Shown: positions 10,271-21,058, counted from the first letter of the stretch. The stretch: 64,000 bases of DNA from Dryocosmus kuriphilus (GCA_038277395.1 CM076189.1:234857918-234921917); one strand, 5' to 3'. Notes: generated by a model from the letters alone, not told the origin. Numbers and translations: made by a program.

Positions 10271-12148
10271 ACACCGTCAGAACCTCACGAGGATCCCTCC
10301 TCCACCTTCGAGCATACTTGGGGGAAAGAGAGGTAAACGCCCTCGCTGATTGCGGGGCCACTGACAGTGCAGTCCGCACTGATATACTCACCACCGTACA
10401 ACTCGCCAACCTACTCCCCGGCCCACCAGAAGCAGAGCTCGCGGCCCGCGGACGCATGCTGCCCCTTCGGGGAATGATACACCTGGACGTGATAATAAAT
10501 GGAAACTCTTACCCGGGGCTGTTTCACGTCACCGACCGAGCTGGGGACGAAGTGATACTGGCGCGAGACTGGATGATTCAGCACGGTGCTATTGTGGACA
10601 ACATATCAGACTGCCTGTATATCGGACTCACGGAGCGACATCGAGTTTTCTCGCTGCCCGCGCCACAGACCACCACCCGTACCACCCCCGGGACTGTCAA
10701 GGACCAGCTACCCCCTCACGGGTTTTCTACCACGGAAGCTTCGCGGTTCTGGGAAATCATCGATCTTCACCAACGCATATTCGACCAAGGAGGAAGACTA
10801 GAGCCCGCTTTCACGGTGAAACATGAGATCCATCTCACCTCGGACCAGCCATTCCGGATACCCCCACGCGGGTACTCAGACGCTAACAAGAGAGTCATGG
10901 ACGAAGACGTACCCGAGATGCTGGCCAACTGGATCATTGAGCCCGTATCTTCTCCGTACAGTTCACCCCCTTTGAATCAAACCAAAAAGGACGGTACTAA
11001 GCGATTCTGCATCGACTTCCGGAAGCTTAACGACCGACTGACTGCCGACTCCGCCCAACCACTCCCTATCATCCACGAGACGCTAAAGGATCTAGGCCAA
11101 GCACGAATTTTTTCTACCATCGACCTAAAGAGCGGCTACTGGCAGATACCCCTCCACCCCGACTCGCGCAAGTACACTGCCTTCACGATTCCGGGCGGGG
11201 GACAGTACCAGTTCAGGGTGCTCCCTTTTGGGTTGAAGAACGCACCCAGCACCTTCCAGAATCTGATGCGCGAGGTTCTGGGGCCGTACTGGAGGAAGTT
11301 CGCGATAGCCTACCTTGATGACATCATCATCTACTCGTCAGACCCTCAGGAACATCTGCTGCACCTGGCTCTTGTTTTTGAGAAGCTGGAATTCTACGGA
11401 CTCACCTGCAACCCTAAGAAGTGCCATTTTGGGAGGACCAGCTTAGAGTACCTGGGCCACGTCGTCACGTCGGATGGAAACCACGCTCAACCAGAACACA
11501 TACGGGCGATTCAAGAGGCCAAACCACCCCGCACGAGAAAAACAACTGCGAAGTTTCCTGGGTACCTGTGGGTGGCTGAGAGAGTACGTGCCACGCTTTG
11601 CTGAGGTCGCCGCACCACTCACGGACCTACTCAACACCAACCACCCCTACAAGTGGAGCCCTGGGGCTCAGTCCGCCTTTGACGCCGTCGTAAAAATAAT
11701 GGAGGAGCCACCCAAATTGGATCGGCCCGATCCGAATCTCCCATATATTCTACAAACCGATGCCAGCGACCGAGGGATGGGAGCAGTCCTTTATCAGACG
11801 GACAAGGAAGGACGACGACGAATCATTTCATATGCGAGTGCGAAGTTTAAACCGGTGGAGACCAGATACCACTGCAATGAGCAGGAGTGCCTGGCAGTCA
11901 TCTGGGCTATTCAGAGATACCACCCCTACCTCGAAGACCACCACTTCAGGCTCCGAACCGACAGCAAAGCATTGACGTGGTTGGACCAGATGAAAGACGC
12001 GAAGAAGAAGTTGACGCAGTGGGCCAGTTACCTCAGCCGTTTTAAGTTCGACGTCGAACACTGCCCAGGGAAAGACAACGAGCTCGCCGACGCACTTTCA
12101 CGACACCCCGCTCCAGACGCGCCTGTTCCAGGGGAACCCGACCTGTAG
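10267..12148 (+). pseudogene. Gypsy pol: protease, reverse transcriptase, RNase H (one frameshift)
   Basis: The frame from 10267 overlaps the gag end. Retropepsin: the active site reads ALADCGATDS (Asp codon 10348), so D-C-G replaces the usual D-S/T-G. Reverse transcriptase: KRFCIDFRKLN near 11000, FSTIDLKSGYWQIPL near 11110, and the catalytic YLDDIIIYS near 11310. Near 11540 the frame shifts, and RNase H follows in the next frame: LQTDASDRGMGAVLY near 11750, ECLAVIWAIQRY near 11885 and RTDSKALTW near 11955, with a stop at 12146-12148. All catalytic acids of RT and RNase H are visible. The protein copies element RNA into DNA inside the particle. Confidence 0.9.
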
Positions 12149-14004
12149 GTGATGCTGCCTCCACCCCTCGAGCGAGCAGACGACACCAAAACTACTGCCC
12201 CACCGCGTATCAACGCCTTAAGGGGTCACTCACTCTTCGAAGAAATAAGAGACACGCAACAAATCGACCCTGTAGTCCATCGCGAGTTCGAAAGATGGAG
12301 CAAACTAAGAGACCAGACAAGAAGAAACGCATGCGAGGAGCGTTATGTTCACGAGCACCGCTGGGACCACCGGGGCTTCTGGAAACGCCATCCAGGTGAC
12401 CAGGGATGGTCACTCCGCGTTCCTAGCGAATCCGTCGAGAGGGTCCTCTGAGAGCACCACGATGCTCCGCTGGCGGGACACCCGGGCATGGACGAGACAC
12501 TCCGGGACATCCAAACACGGTTCTACTGGCCTGGAATGCGCCGGGACGTGCGGAAATATGTGTCGAGCTGCCGCCTGTGCATATGCACAAAGGCAGTGCG
12601 CCCCACAAGAGAAGACCGTTTGAAACCACGCACTCCCACAGACGCGTGGGACACGATAGCAGTGGATTTGATGGGACCATACCCAACTACGGCCACAGGA
12701 AAAAGGTTTATCCTAGTAATTACCGATCTCTTTTCACGCTGGACTGAAATATTTCCACTCGGCTCATCCAAGGCCCCAGCCCTCACGGCTGTAATGGAGA
12801 GAGAGGTCTTCCCTCGCTGGGGATACCCAGGCAGATTCTTAGCGACAACGGTCGGCAGTTTACGAGTCGACAATGGACCAACGCGTGCCAAAGATGGGAC
12901 TGCGCCCTTTGGACCACACCAATTTACCACCCGCGCGCCAACCCCACAGAGCGCCGCAACCAGGAGGTAAAAAAAGGAATACGCTTACAGATTGATCAAG
13001 GAAACCACCGCCGATGGGACCAAGTCTTGCCTGAGATCACCTTCGCGATGCGCCGAAGACGAAATGCAGCCACAGGCCAGACACCTAGCTACCTTTTACT
13101 AGGCAAGACACTCCGGAGACCTGGCGAATGGAGATTCGAGGACGCTGCCCCGCTCCCATCTATAGAAAGGCGGGAGAGAGCCGAAGAGGCGCAAGCTCAT
13201 CAGGCCCAGTATCAACAAGCGCACGCGGGCCGGAGTGAACACACCTGGTACTACCAACCGGGGGACCGGGTGTACGTAAGCAACCACCCCTTGTCCAACC
13301 AGCAGAAAAACTTTAATCAGGGCTTCGCGCCGAAAGGGACAGGACCCTGGACCATTGAATCCCGGGTAGGGGGTGACGTCTACTGGGTACCGATCAACGG
13401 CTTTCGAACGAAAGTGCACGGAAGACAGCTCCACCCAGCACCAGCCAACCACACTCCAGCTCAGGACGAGCTGCCACCAACAAACCCACACACTTCTCAG
13501 GGGAGAAGCAGCATGGGTAACCATCCGACCGGTGACGATGAGCAGTCGCACCACACTCCAGCTCAGGACGAGCTGCCACCAACAAACCCACACACTTCTC
13601 AGGGGAGAAGCAGCCTGGGTAACCATCCGACCGGTGACGATGAGCAGTCGCACCACACTCCAGCTCAGGACGAGCTGCCACCAACAAACCCACACACTTC
13701 TCAGGGGAGAAGCAGCATGGGTAACCATCCGACCGGTGACGATGAGCAGTCGCACCACACTCCAGCTCAGGACGAGCCACTAGCAATGGACCTACACTCT
13801 TCCCAGGAGGGGAGTAACATGGGCGACCAAACATACGATATCAACGGGCTATCACCCTCCGCACGGCACTACGTTCCAACCACTAGGACGGAAGCCACCG
13901 ACGAGGGTTCAGTCGATGATGCTTATAGCCCCAGGAGGCGCTATCAACTGAGACGCGGTTTGACACCGTACTATCGGGAGGCCCGTCCTTACACACCGCG
14001 GTGA
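12149..14004 (+). pseudogene. Gypsy pol: integrase with 102 bp repeats at the C-terminus
   Basis: Integrase inserts the cDNA. The H2C2 zinc finger begins HHDAPLAGHPG at 12455 and ends CRLC near 12570, after FYWPGMRRDV. The core has AVDLMGPYP near 12660 (first Asp) and VITDLFSRW near 12718. The second Asp (SDNG, near 12840) sits after a frameshift, and the Glu in NPTERRNQE lies near 12940. The frame from 13027 holds the end of the core and a C-terminal module (PGDRVYVSNHP, then FRTKVHGRQLHPAP). It finishes with three full 34-residue repeats and a partial fourth (HTPAQDELPPTNPHTSQGRS...), from 13449 to about 13780, then a tail to 14004. No chromodomain is recognised. Confidence 0.88.
13449..13780 (+). 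repeat. 102 bp coding minisatellite in gypsy integrase tail
   Basis: Three nearly identical 102 bp units (starts 13449, 13551, 13653) and a partial fourth unit. The unit length is a multiple of three, so the frame is kept; each encodes 34 hydrophilic residues. A single base change (Met to Leu codon) distinguishes the second unit. Confidence 0.95.
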
Positions 14005-14298
14005 AGAGACACTTAGGATCAACTACACGACTGGGTCGCACTGCGCGCATCATTGACTGACCGATCCGGGAGACTAGACCGAGCAAATTCGCGGAAGAAG
14101 TCGCGACGGTGGACAACCGCGTACAACTTTGTCAGCGAGAAGGTCAGCGGACCAAACTACTGTACAGATGTTAGCTAGCGTTAGTGATTCTTTTTTTTGT
14201 TTGTTTTAGTTTTACCATTCCCCCCCCCCCTTTTTTTATTAGTATATTAATAACGTTAAGAGACCGACGACGGGGGCCCTTGTGTGCGCAACGTCTAT

Positions 14299-14316
14299 GC
14301 CGGGAGGGGGTGGAGT
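14299..14316 (+). promoter_or_regulatory. Gypsy polypurine tract
   Basis: CCGGGAGGGGGTGGAGT sits directly before the 3' LTR (14317) and is the expected second-strand primer. The 300 bases between the integrase stop and this tract hold a C-run and T-rich DNA but no gene. Confidence 0.7.
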
Positions 14317-15615
14317 TGATATACGCCCCAGCGCAAAGAAATTTTTTTGACGACCTTGCGAACACAATGGCCCGCCCTGAATTGATACTATTATATTATT
14401 CTACGTTTATATTAAATATCCTACTATTATATTATTCTACGTTTATATTAAATATCCTACTATTATATTATTCTACGTTTATATTAAATATCCTACTATT
14501 ATATTATTCTACGTTTATATTAAATATCCTACTATTATATTATTCTACGTTTATATTAAATATCATACTATTATGTACTATACTATTATACTATATCATA
14601 TCATTCCTTATATCGTTGTATTATTCTTGTTATTATTATTATGACTATTACTACTAGTATCGTATTTGTACGACGATTTTTAGCTATTTTAATAATATCA
14701 AGTCACATACGCATTTTTCTTGTTGTTCGAGTCGTCGACATAGTCGCCCATTTTCCGTCGTTGATCTTGGAAAACTTGTAGGGGGGGGGGGGGGGGGGGG
14801 GGTTTACGTCCAAGCAGCGAGAGTTGGAGGCTGGCGCTACAGAAATCGGACGGACGTATCCGGGAGCTGACTGACACACCACCTAGCATTCGGGCTAACT
14901 GGCGCTACGACTGGCGCGCCGGGCCAGCCAAGCAGCAAGTCGAGCTCCCCTCTAGCGTCCGGCCGACCAATAAGCAAGACGCTCGGATCCGCAGCCGTGC
15001 ACCGCGCGGGCATAAAAGGAGCGCGTTTCATGTACTCGTGAGCAGTCGATCGTGGTCGGCAGTGAGAGCGTCACCCGCTCTAACTCTCATTGTCCTGCCT
15101 TCGGCTCGGGCTCTTTCTCGGCCTTCAGGAGATAATAAAAAAACGAAGGAATTCAAATTCTTATATGATTGCCTTTTTCTTAACTGCCTACTATCCGTCC
15201 TTTTAAGGGCGATTAACGAAGACATCAGAAGTCTGGTCAGGTTTCCGAGACACGACCCCCAGGTGCTCCCTTTTGGAAGGGTCCACAGTTATCCTTCTAA
15301 ACTTTCGGGTGACATCTGAACGTCAAGGCCCTCTCCGAGGCGTCCTTTTCCGGAGGAGGTCTCACGAGGTGAGGGGGGGTGAGTGTGGACAGACCACTAG
15401 GTCTCCTGGCCGGACGTGTGGAGGGACCCTACCTGAGACTTCCCACTGCATGGGCCTCAACACCCGTCAGCGAAGGGCTCGCCGACGAGCCAGGGGGTTG
15501 CTGGAGCAACTAGCCCGTCTACGAGAGGTGGGGTACACGACAGGAGACGTACCTCCCACTATCCAGAACAGAGGCCTAGAGGATCCCAGGACCCCTTCAA
15601 CGAGTGCAGTGAACA
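14317..15615 (+). repeat. Gypsy 3' LTR (1299 bp)
   Basis: Almost identical to 7569-8831. It has five instead of four 36 bp repeats, 22 instead of 21 G in the G-run (14781-14802), one single-base deletion near 15000 and about nine substitutions. It is followed directly by ACTT (15616-15619). Confidence 0.95.
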
Positions 15616-15619
15616 ACTT

Positions 15620-16570
15620 CATAGACAATGTGAAAAAAAGAGCGATCAGGAAATCAAAAAGTTGCGAGAAAAGGCGCTAAAGTCAATGAATAAATTCGGA
15701 CCCCAATTATGACTAAATACCGCGAGGTGCGTTCTATTAAAGATAGCACAAGTGCGAGTGTATGGGCCTAAAGCAAACACTATTATATTCGCGCTGATAT
15801 ACAAGGGTCGACGGTGACACTTTTAGAAGCCAATGTTGCAAGAGATGTCGGAATCAATGGACTTCCTGATCCGTTAAGCTTAACGTGCGTCGGAAACTTG
15901 GGAGTGTCAGACTCGTCTAGTCAACGCGTAAAATTTGGAGTGAGCGCACCGGATGGTACGATAATATATGCTATAGCTGGCGCTCGGACTGTGAGGGCTC
16001 TGTCACTCCCACATCAGTCATTAAATAGTAGAGAGGTACAAGATTATGCTGAACCCCGATTGCTAATTGGAGAAGATCATTGGGATTTAATTACGCCTAT
16101 TCGTACACAATATACGACGTGATACGTTCCGGCCGCATCACTCACACGGCTAGGTTGGGTGGTACACGGGTAAGTTCCAAATAGGTCAGACGAACAGGAT
16201 GAAAATGTCTGTACGCTTGCGACGGGCGTTCACACTGAAAGGTACCAGGAACTCGTGTCTGATTCAGATTTACATGCACTAGTAAAGGCGAATTTTAATT
16301 TAGAGAGTACAGGCATTACGAGCTATAGTCGAAAAAATAGGCAGGAAGCTAGAGCAGAATACGTATTGAATACAACTTCGAAACGTATAGGTTTCTGAAG
16401 GGAAGTAGGTCTGCTATGGAAGAATAATGATGTAAAAATACCAAGTGATCGTCAAAACGCTTTCAATCGTCTTATGTCACTCGAGCGCAGAATGGACCGC
16501 GATACAGAATATGAAAAAAAATACTGTTTACAATTTCAAAACTTTTTTTATCAGACTATGCGCAAAAATT
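15620..16570 (+). pseudogene. BEL/Pao pol: protease and N-terminal RT region
   Basis: This resumes the BEL coding sequence after the gypsy target duplication. The aspartic protease begins near 15795 with GSTVTLLEANVARDVGI and runs to about 16122 (LLIGEDHWDLITP). Before it, the expected D-S-G reads as D-I-Q-G, so the catalytic motif is not intact. From about 16385 the pre-RT region is visible (GLLWKNNDVKIPSDRQNA, then LMSLERRMDRD), with stops and frame changes. Neighbouring domains continue directly into RT. Confidence 0.78.
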
Positions 16571-16619
16571 AACAGGTCCCGTAAGTAAAAAAGAGCGGGC
16601 GCGGTACTTACCGCATTTT

Positions 16620-17330
16620 GGGACAACCAGTTCCAGCAAGCCGGATAGGATCCAACTTGTGTTTGATGCGGCAACTAAAACTAAGGGTGTTTCGCTAAAT
16701 GATAATCTGCTGTCGGGTCCTGATTTTGTTTGCTCGCTACTGGGGGTACTTATGCGATTTCGGCAACGAGCAGTCGCATTTATGGGAGATACTCGGGAAA
16801 TGTTCTTGCAAATTAAAATCCGAAAAGAAGACCGAGCGGCAAAACGCTTTCTTTGGCGAAGAATGGATCGTTACCGCGAACCTGATACATATGTTATGAC
16901 ATCGATGATATTCGGAGCGACATCCTCCCCTTGTACCGCATCGTATATCATGAATCGAAATGCCCGCGAATTCGAAGAAAAATATCCGCTGACTGTTAAA
17001 AGCGATAGCTCACAAGCACTACGTCGACGACTACCTAGACATCGTTGATACAGTAGAAGAAGGCATTGAGAGAATCCTTGAAGTCACCGAGATGACGGCA
17101 CCATCATTTTGTCGCAGCACCCGATGGAAAGAGCCCTTGGTGTAAAATGGAGTCCAACCGAAGATCAAATAGCATTTAATTTGAATATAAACAAAATAAC
17201 AGAGCTAATTCTTGATGGTATCAAGATACCAACTAAATGAGAAATGTTAAGGATCATAATGTCCGTATCTGATCCTCTGGGAATACTGATGCCCTATACG
17301 ATCAGGAGCAAGATATTACCTTAGTAAGTG
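16620..17330 (+). pseudogene. BEL/Pao pol: reverse transcriptase
   Basis: VFDAATKTKGVSLNDNLLSG (near 16660) is the Pao RT entry motif. AFMGDTREMFLQIKI near 16775 corresponds to the motif with the first catalytic Asp. The palm motif YVDDYLD is present in the DNA near 17030 but in a different frame from the preceding segment, so a frameshift lies just before it. Downstream fragments (LGVKWSP near 17140 and a leucine-rich stretch) complete the thumb region with stops. Not functional. Confidence 0.82.
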
Positions 17331-17459
17331 TGGCGCAGTGGTATCGGATGGGATGACGAACTGATAAGTGGCGAGGCTGGATGATGAAAAGCATGGATTG
17401 GGGATTTGAAAAAGATGGAGCGTTATCGGATACCGCTAGCATACTTCAGCCGTCCTAAA

Positions 17460-18265
17460 TTGCCAGAAAACATACAGCTACACATGTTTGGTGACGCTAG
17501 AAATACAGTATACTCCGCTGTGGCATATCTACGGGCAAAATGGGACGACTAAACCATTCAAGTGGCATTTGTGGTCGGGAAGGCAAGGGTGGTCCCGTGA
17601 AACTTCTATCTATCCCCCGAATAGAACTACAGGGAGCCTTGTTAGCCTGCCGATTGGGAATTACCATCATGCATGAACTCGAGTTAAACGTTAAAAGAAA
17701 AATGATTTGGACCGACTCTCGCACAGTCTTGGGTTGGATTCGAGCTGACCCGCGAAGATATGAAGCCTTTACGGCACACCGTCTAGGGGAAATTGACGAA
17801 CTCACAGACGTAAACGAATGGAGATGGATAACATCTCAAGAAAATCCATCCGATAAAGCGACAAAAAACTCCGGAGATATAAGGGACCACATGGCAAAAT
17901 GGCTTCAAGGGGCATCTTTCCTATATAAACCCGAAACAGAATGGCCGAGACAACCTGTTCTGAGCAAAGAGAAGCCACCGAAGACTGAAGCTAAACGAGA
18001 ATTTGTCGCACTAATCAAAGAAGAGAGTGATGATTTAATCCCGAACATACATAATTTTGCAAAATGGTTAACGGCCATTCGTAGTACAGTCATTGTATTA
18101 TTTTCTCTAGCAGTATGGAAAACAAAAATGAAACCGGAACTTACACCCGAATTTCTAGAATTGGCCGAACTTCTTTGGATTAAAAAAGTACAAAGGGATT
18201 GTTTTAATAGAGAATTACCTACAATATCAGACAGAGAACCCCTACCAAGTACATTCCGCTACTGA
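17460..18265 (+). pseudogene. BEL/Pao pol: RNase H / Pao connector
   Basis: HMFGDARNTVYSAVAYLRAK near 17486 is the RNase H start with its Asp. After a frame change near 17550 the long frame to 18265 carries LLSIPRIELQGALLACRL (catalytic Glu), MIWTDSRTVLGWI (Asp), and VNEWRWITSQENPSDKAT, all characteristic of BEL/Pao. The frame continues into the linker that precedes integrase and ends TFRY. Confidence 0.88.
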
Positions 18266-19601
18266 ATCTGATACCGATCATGTCTAAGGAGGAGGGCGTG
18301 ATAAGAGTGGACGGGAAAGATCGACGCAACCAAAGACGTTCCTTACGATGTAAAGTCACCCATCATCCTAGATGGAAAATATCTTTACACTCATCTGTTG
18401 GTAAAACATTATCACAACAGGGCGGGTCATGCAGCACCCGAAACAGTAGTAAACGAATTAAAGCAGAAATACTGGATCCTGAAAGTCTGTCCCACAGTAC
18501 GACCTGTTTCCTCTAGATGTTAATTGTGTCGCGTGCGACGGGCCATGCCACAGATCCGAAGAACGGGAGACTTGCCGATACAACATTTCGGACATCACCA
18601 GCGTCCATTCACCTTCTGTGGAATCGATTATTTTGGTCCCATGATAGTAACGATCGGGCGGCGACGTGAAAAGAGATGGGGTCTTCTAATAACGTGTCTG
18701 ACCATTCACGCGGTCCATCTCGAGTTGGCGGTCTCACTGACTACGGACTCAGCGATCATGAGCCTGAGAAGAATGATGGCGCGATGTGAAGAACCAAGCG
18801 AAATTTACTCTGATAACGGAACAATTTGACCGGTATGAATCGGGAGTTGAGTAATGCTATTCGGGAAATTGATCATGAAGTACTTAAATTCGAGATGACA
18901 AATCGTCAAATAAAATGGCGATTTATACCTCCCTCGACTCGAAATATGGGTGGTAGCTCGGAGCGCCTGGTGAGAAGCGTAAAAGTATCATTGGCTGCAG
19001 TACTGAATGAAAGGGCGCCGAAAGAAGAGGTATTACGTACGCTTCTTGTTAAGGTTGAACACCTGATAAACAGTCGCTCCCCAACCCACGTATCAGTGAA
19101 TCATCGAGATATGGAAAGTTTAACCCCGAATCACTTTCTCATCGGATCATCGTCGGGAGTAACCGTACCTGGCAAATTCACTGATAAGGATCTATGTTTA
19201 AGAAAAATGTGGAGAAAGGCACAAATATTAGCTGACATGTTCTGGGCTAGGTGGATGAAGGAATACTTAGCAAACCTGGTGGCTCGAAAATGTTGGATAA
19301 AAGAAGCAAGGGCACGTCGTTGGGTGACGTAGTGCTTGTGGCCGATGGAACTCTCCCGCCAAACGTATGGCCGAAAGGAATAATAACAGAGATTTATCCA
19401 GGGAAGGATGGACGCATACGCAATGTAGATATCCGCACTCGGGGTCGTACATTCAGACGTTCAGCAGTGAACATTGTCGTCTTGGTTCCTGCCTCAGAGG
19501 GTACGGTGGCGCTCGGCTTCTGTACGGGGGGGAGTGTGTTGTCAATAGCAGGGATACTAGCGAGTTTTTGTTTTTGGGTTAGAAACGGAAGGAAAAGCTG
19601 A
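18266..19601 (+). pseudogene. BEL/Pao pol: integrase and DUF5641-type tail
   Basis: The zinc-binding region near 18390-18540 is scrambled by frameshifts (NRAGHAAPETVVNELK is visible). The core shows GIDYFGPM (first Asp, near 18622), LTIHAVHLELAVSL near 18700 and IYSDNGT near 18810 (second Asp). After a stop it continues with IPPSTRNMGGSSERLVRSVK near 18925, which contains the Glu, and LINSRSPTHVS. The tail typical of BEL integrases lies in the frame to 19601 (GDVVLVADGTLPPNVWPKG). No envelope gene follows. Confidence 0.88.
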
Positions 19602-20118
19602 TTATTTTTGCGATCGAGTTATTAGAGATTTACGTTACAGGATACGCTGTTTTCTCGCGAGACATAACTATACAAAAGTGCGGTTCTGTGTCGGTGTTGA
19701 TATCTAATTCGCCCATGAATTATGGGTTGTGATTTGCTAGTTGATCCCAAACTTAACGCTGCAGATTATAATGTTTTGATATTAGGTTTTTTGATCAGCC
19801 TTAATTAATTATTTTGATGTTAATGGTTTTGATCTACTGATCGTGAGTTAAAGCTCGACGAGCTAAGTTACTTAGCATGTGAAAAAATTCTCTCTAGCTC
19901 CGCTGGGAATTTTTTCACAAGCTAAATAATTTAGCTCGTCGAGCTTTAACTCACGATCCGTAGATCAAAACCATTACCATCAAAATAATTAACTAACGCT
20001 GATCAACAAACCTAATATCAGAATATTATAGTCTACTATATATAAAGATTGGAACTCGCCTGCAGGTTTGACATTTCGTCTAGATGTACCTGTTGGAGTT
20101 TGTGGAAAATGAATCTCG

Positions 20119-20190
20119 TCTCTCTGTAGGTTAGTGGGCAGAGCACCAGACTGGCTATCTGTAGACCTGGGTTCGTTTCCCAGCGGAACT
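20119..20190 (+). pseudogene. tRNA-like segment (SINE head), copy 1
   Basis: About 72 bases with a T-arm-like CTGGGTTCGTTTCCCAG, close to the RNA polymerase III B box, and an anticodon-arm-like CAGACTGGCTATCTG (loop CTGGCTA). The acceptor stem does not pair properly, so this is a tRNA-derived sequence rather than a working tRNA. Confidence 0.55.
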
Positions 20191-20407
20191 AGAGAGAATT
20201 TTTTCACAACCTAAATAAATTAGCTCGTCGAGCTTTAACTCACGATCAGTAGATCAAAACCACTAACATCAAAATAATTAACTAAAATTGATCAACAAAC
20301 CTAATATCATAACATTATAGTCTACTATATACAAAGATTGGAACTCGCCTACAGGTTTGACATTTCGTCGAGATGTACCTGTGGGAGTTTGTGAAAAACG
20401 AAACTCG

Positions 20408-20480
20408 TCTGTCCGTAGCTTATGGGTAGAGCACCAGACTGGCAATCTGTAGACCTGGGTTCATTTTCCAGCGGAGCTAG
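20408..20480 (+). pseudogene. tRNA-like segment (SINE head), copy 2
   Basis: TAGCTTATGGG fits the polymerase III A-box consensus TRGYNNANNNG. The anticodon arm reads CAGACTGGCAATCTG (loop CTGGCAA, anticodon GGC if taken literally), and the T-arm is degenerate (GGTTCATTTTCC). It lies about 290 bp after copy 1. Confidence 0.55.
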
Positions 20481-20624
20481 AGAATTTTTTCACAAGCTAA
20501 ATAATAATTTAGCTCGTCGAGCTTCAACTCACGATCAGTAGATCAAAACCATTAATATCAAGATAATTAATGTTTCAGAGTTCGGAATCGGAAGGGTCCC
20601 TACCCACAGGAATACCCTAGTCAC

Positions 20625-20643
20625 GGGAGACGGGGGTGGAGGA
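20625..20643 (+). promoter_or_regulatory. BEL/Pao polypurine tract
   Basis: GGGAGACGGGGGTGGAGGA, almost all purine, abuts the 3' LTR at 20644. Confidence 0.7.
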
Positions 20644-21058
20644 TGAAGAAGTTCGAAAGTGCCCGGATAGGTGAAGAAAATACCTATGTGATGGGGGAAA
20701 GGGTGAAGCAGGGTCGGGATCGAAGAGAGCAACCTTAAGATTCGGAAAGGACAGGAAGACGTGTAAAAGGGTGACAGAGCGTATTTGTGCTCGGAGAGAA
20801 GACCTTTTTCACATCGTCAACGGTGACAGAGCGTACTTGTGCTCGGAGAGAAGACTTTTTCACATCGAAAAATATCGAACAAATTTGTGTTTTTGAATTA
20901 TAAAGTGAAAACTAACAATATATTGTCAACATCAGCCGCAGACAATAAACAGTGTTATCAAGGATCATGTAGTGTTACTTGCAAATCAAGCCTACTTTTC
21001 CTCCCCGCCCTTACGGCGTGCCATGCAGGGGACCAGCCCGGTTGTTGAAAATTTAAAA
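20644..21058 (+). repeat. BEL/Pao 3' LTR with private 130 bp insertion
   Basis: Collinear with the 5' LTR for 252 bp (to 20895) and for the last 33 bp (21026-21058). Positions 20896-21025 are absent from the 5' LTR. Removing them gives exactly 285 bp, the 5' LTR length. The LTR is followed by the GGGAT duplication (21059-21063). The last bases have mutated from ATTGAACA to ATTTAAAA. Confidence 0.9.

Larger units (their letters stand above)
7569..15615 (+). mobile_element. Gypsy/Ty3 LTR retrotransposon nested in the BEL element
   Basis: A complete 8.05 kb element. LTRs at 7569-8831 and 14317-15615 start TGATATACG and end GTGAACA. The 4-bp ACTT flanks both sides (7565-7568, 15616-15619). A primer binding site, gag, pol and purine tract are in the canonical order protease, RT, RNase H, integrase. 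I see no envelope frame between integrase and the 3' LTR. The LTRs differ by about 9 substitutions plus small indels and one tandem-repeat unit, so insertion was recent. Even so, gag-pol needs several frame changes (near 9700, 11540 and 12840), so this copy looks inactive. Its coding part is much GC-richer than its surroundings. Confidence 0.95.
19766..20570. repeat. Palindromic tandem block of a tRNA-like repeat inside the BEL 3' region
   Basis: A unit of about 290-297 bp is present as a truncated inverted copy (19766-19898), immediately opposed to at least one full and two partial direct copies up to 20570. Landmarks of each direct unit are AGCTCGTCGAGCTTTAACTC, then GATCAAAACCATTA, ATTGGAACTCGCCT and a tRNA-like stretch. 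The two arms around 19900 could form a long cruciform. The block interrupts the BEL 3' untranslated region; BEL-like sequence resumes by about 20580. It resembles a tandemly amplified tRNA-derived SINE. Confidence 0.7.
5329..21058 (+). mobile_element. BEL/Pao LTR retrotransposon, interrupted by a nested gypsy element
   Basis: Both LTRs are present, starting TGAAGAAGT. The 5-bp GGGAT lies immediately outside both (5324-5328 and 21059-21063), so this is one insertion. A primer binding site follows the 5' LTR and a purine tract precedes the 3' LTR. Gag lies at 6.2-7.56 kb and pol at 15.6-19.6 kb; the 8 kb between is a later gypsy insertion. The domain order gag, protease, reverse transcriptase, RNase H, integrase and the Pao-type motifs identify the BEL/Pao superfamily. 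Frameshifts and stops in every domain make it inactive. By eye the LTRs differ at about 19 of 285 positions, so it is fairly old. Confidence 0.92.

Noticed and set aside
13449..13780. Regular repeats considered as a CRISPR array
   Set aside because: Units are 102 bp with no unique spacers, lie in a retrotransposon coding region and in a eukaryotic genome.
13099..13834. Long antisense and alternative-frame ORFs with perfect repeats
   Set aside because: Shadows of the 102 bp coding repeat of the integrase tail.
19500..19601. Possible envelope gene after the BEL integrase
   Set aside because: Only about 30 codons with one hydrophobic stretch follow the integrase tail; there is no signal peptide or fusion-protein features.
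20119..20190. Functional tRNA gene
   Set aside because: The acceptor stem does not pair, the T-arm deviates and the sequence recurs in a repeat unit, so it is a SINE head.
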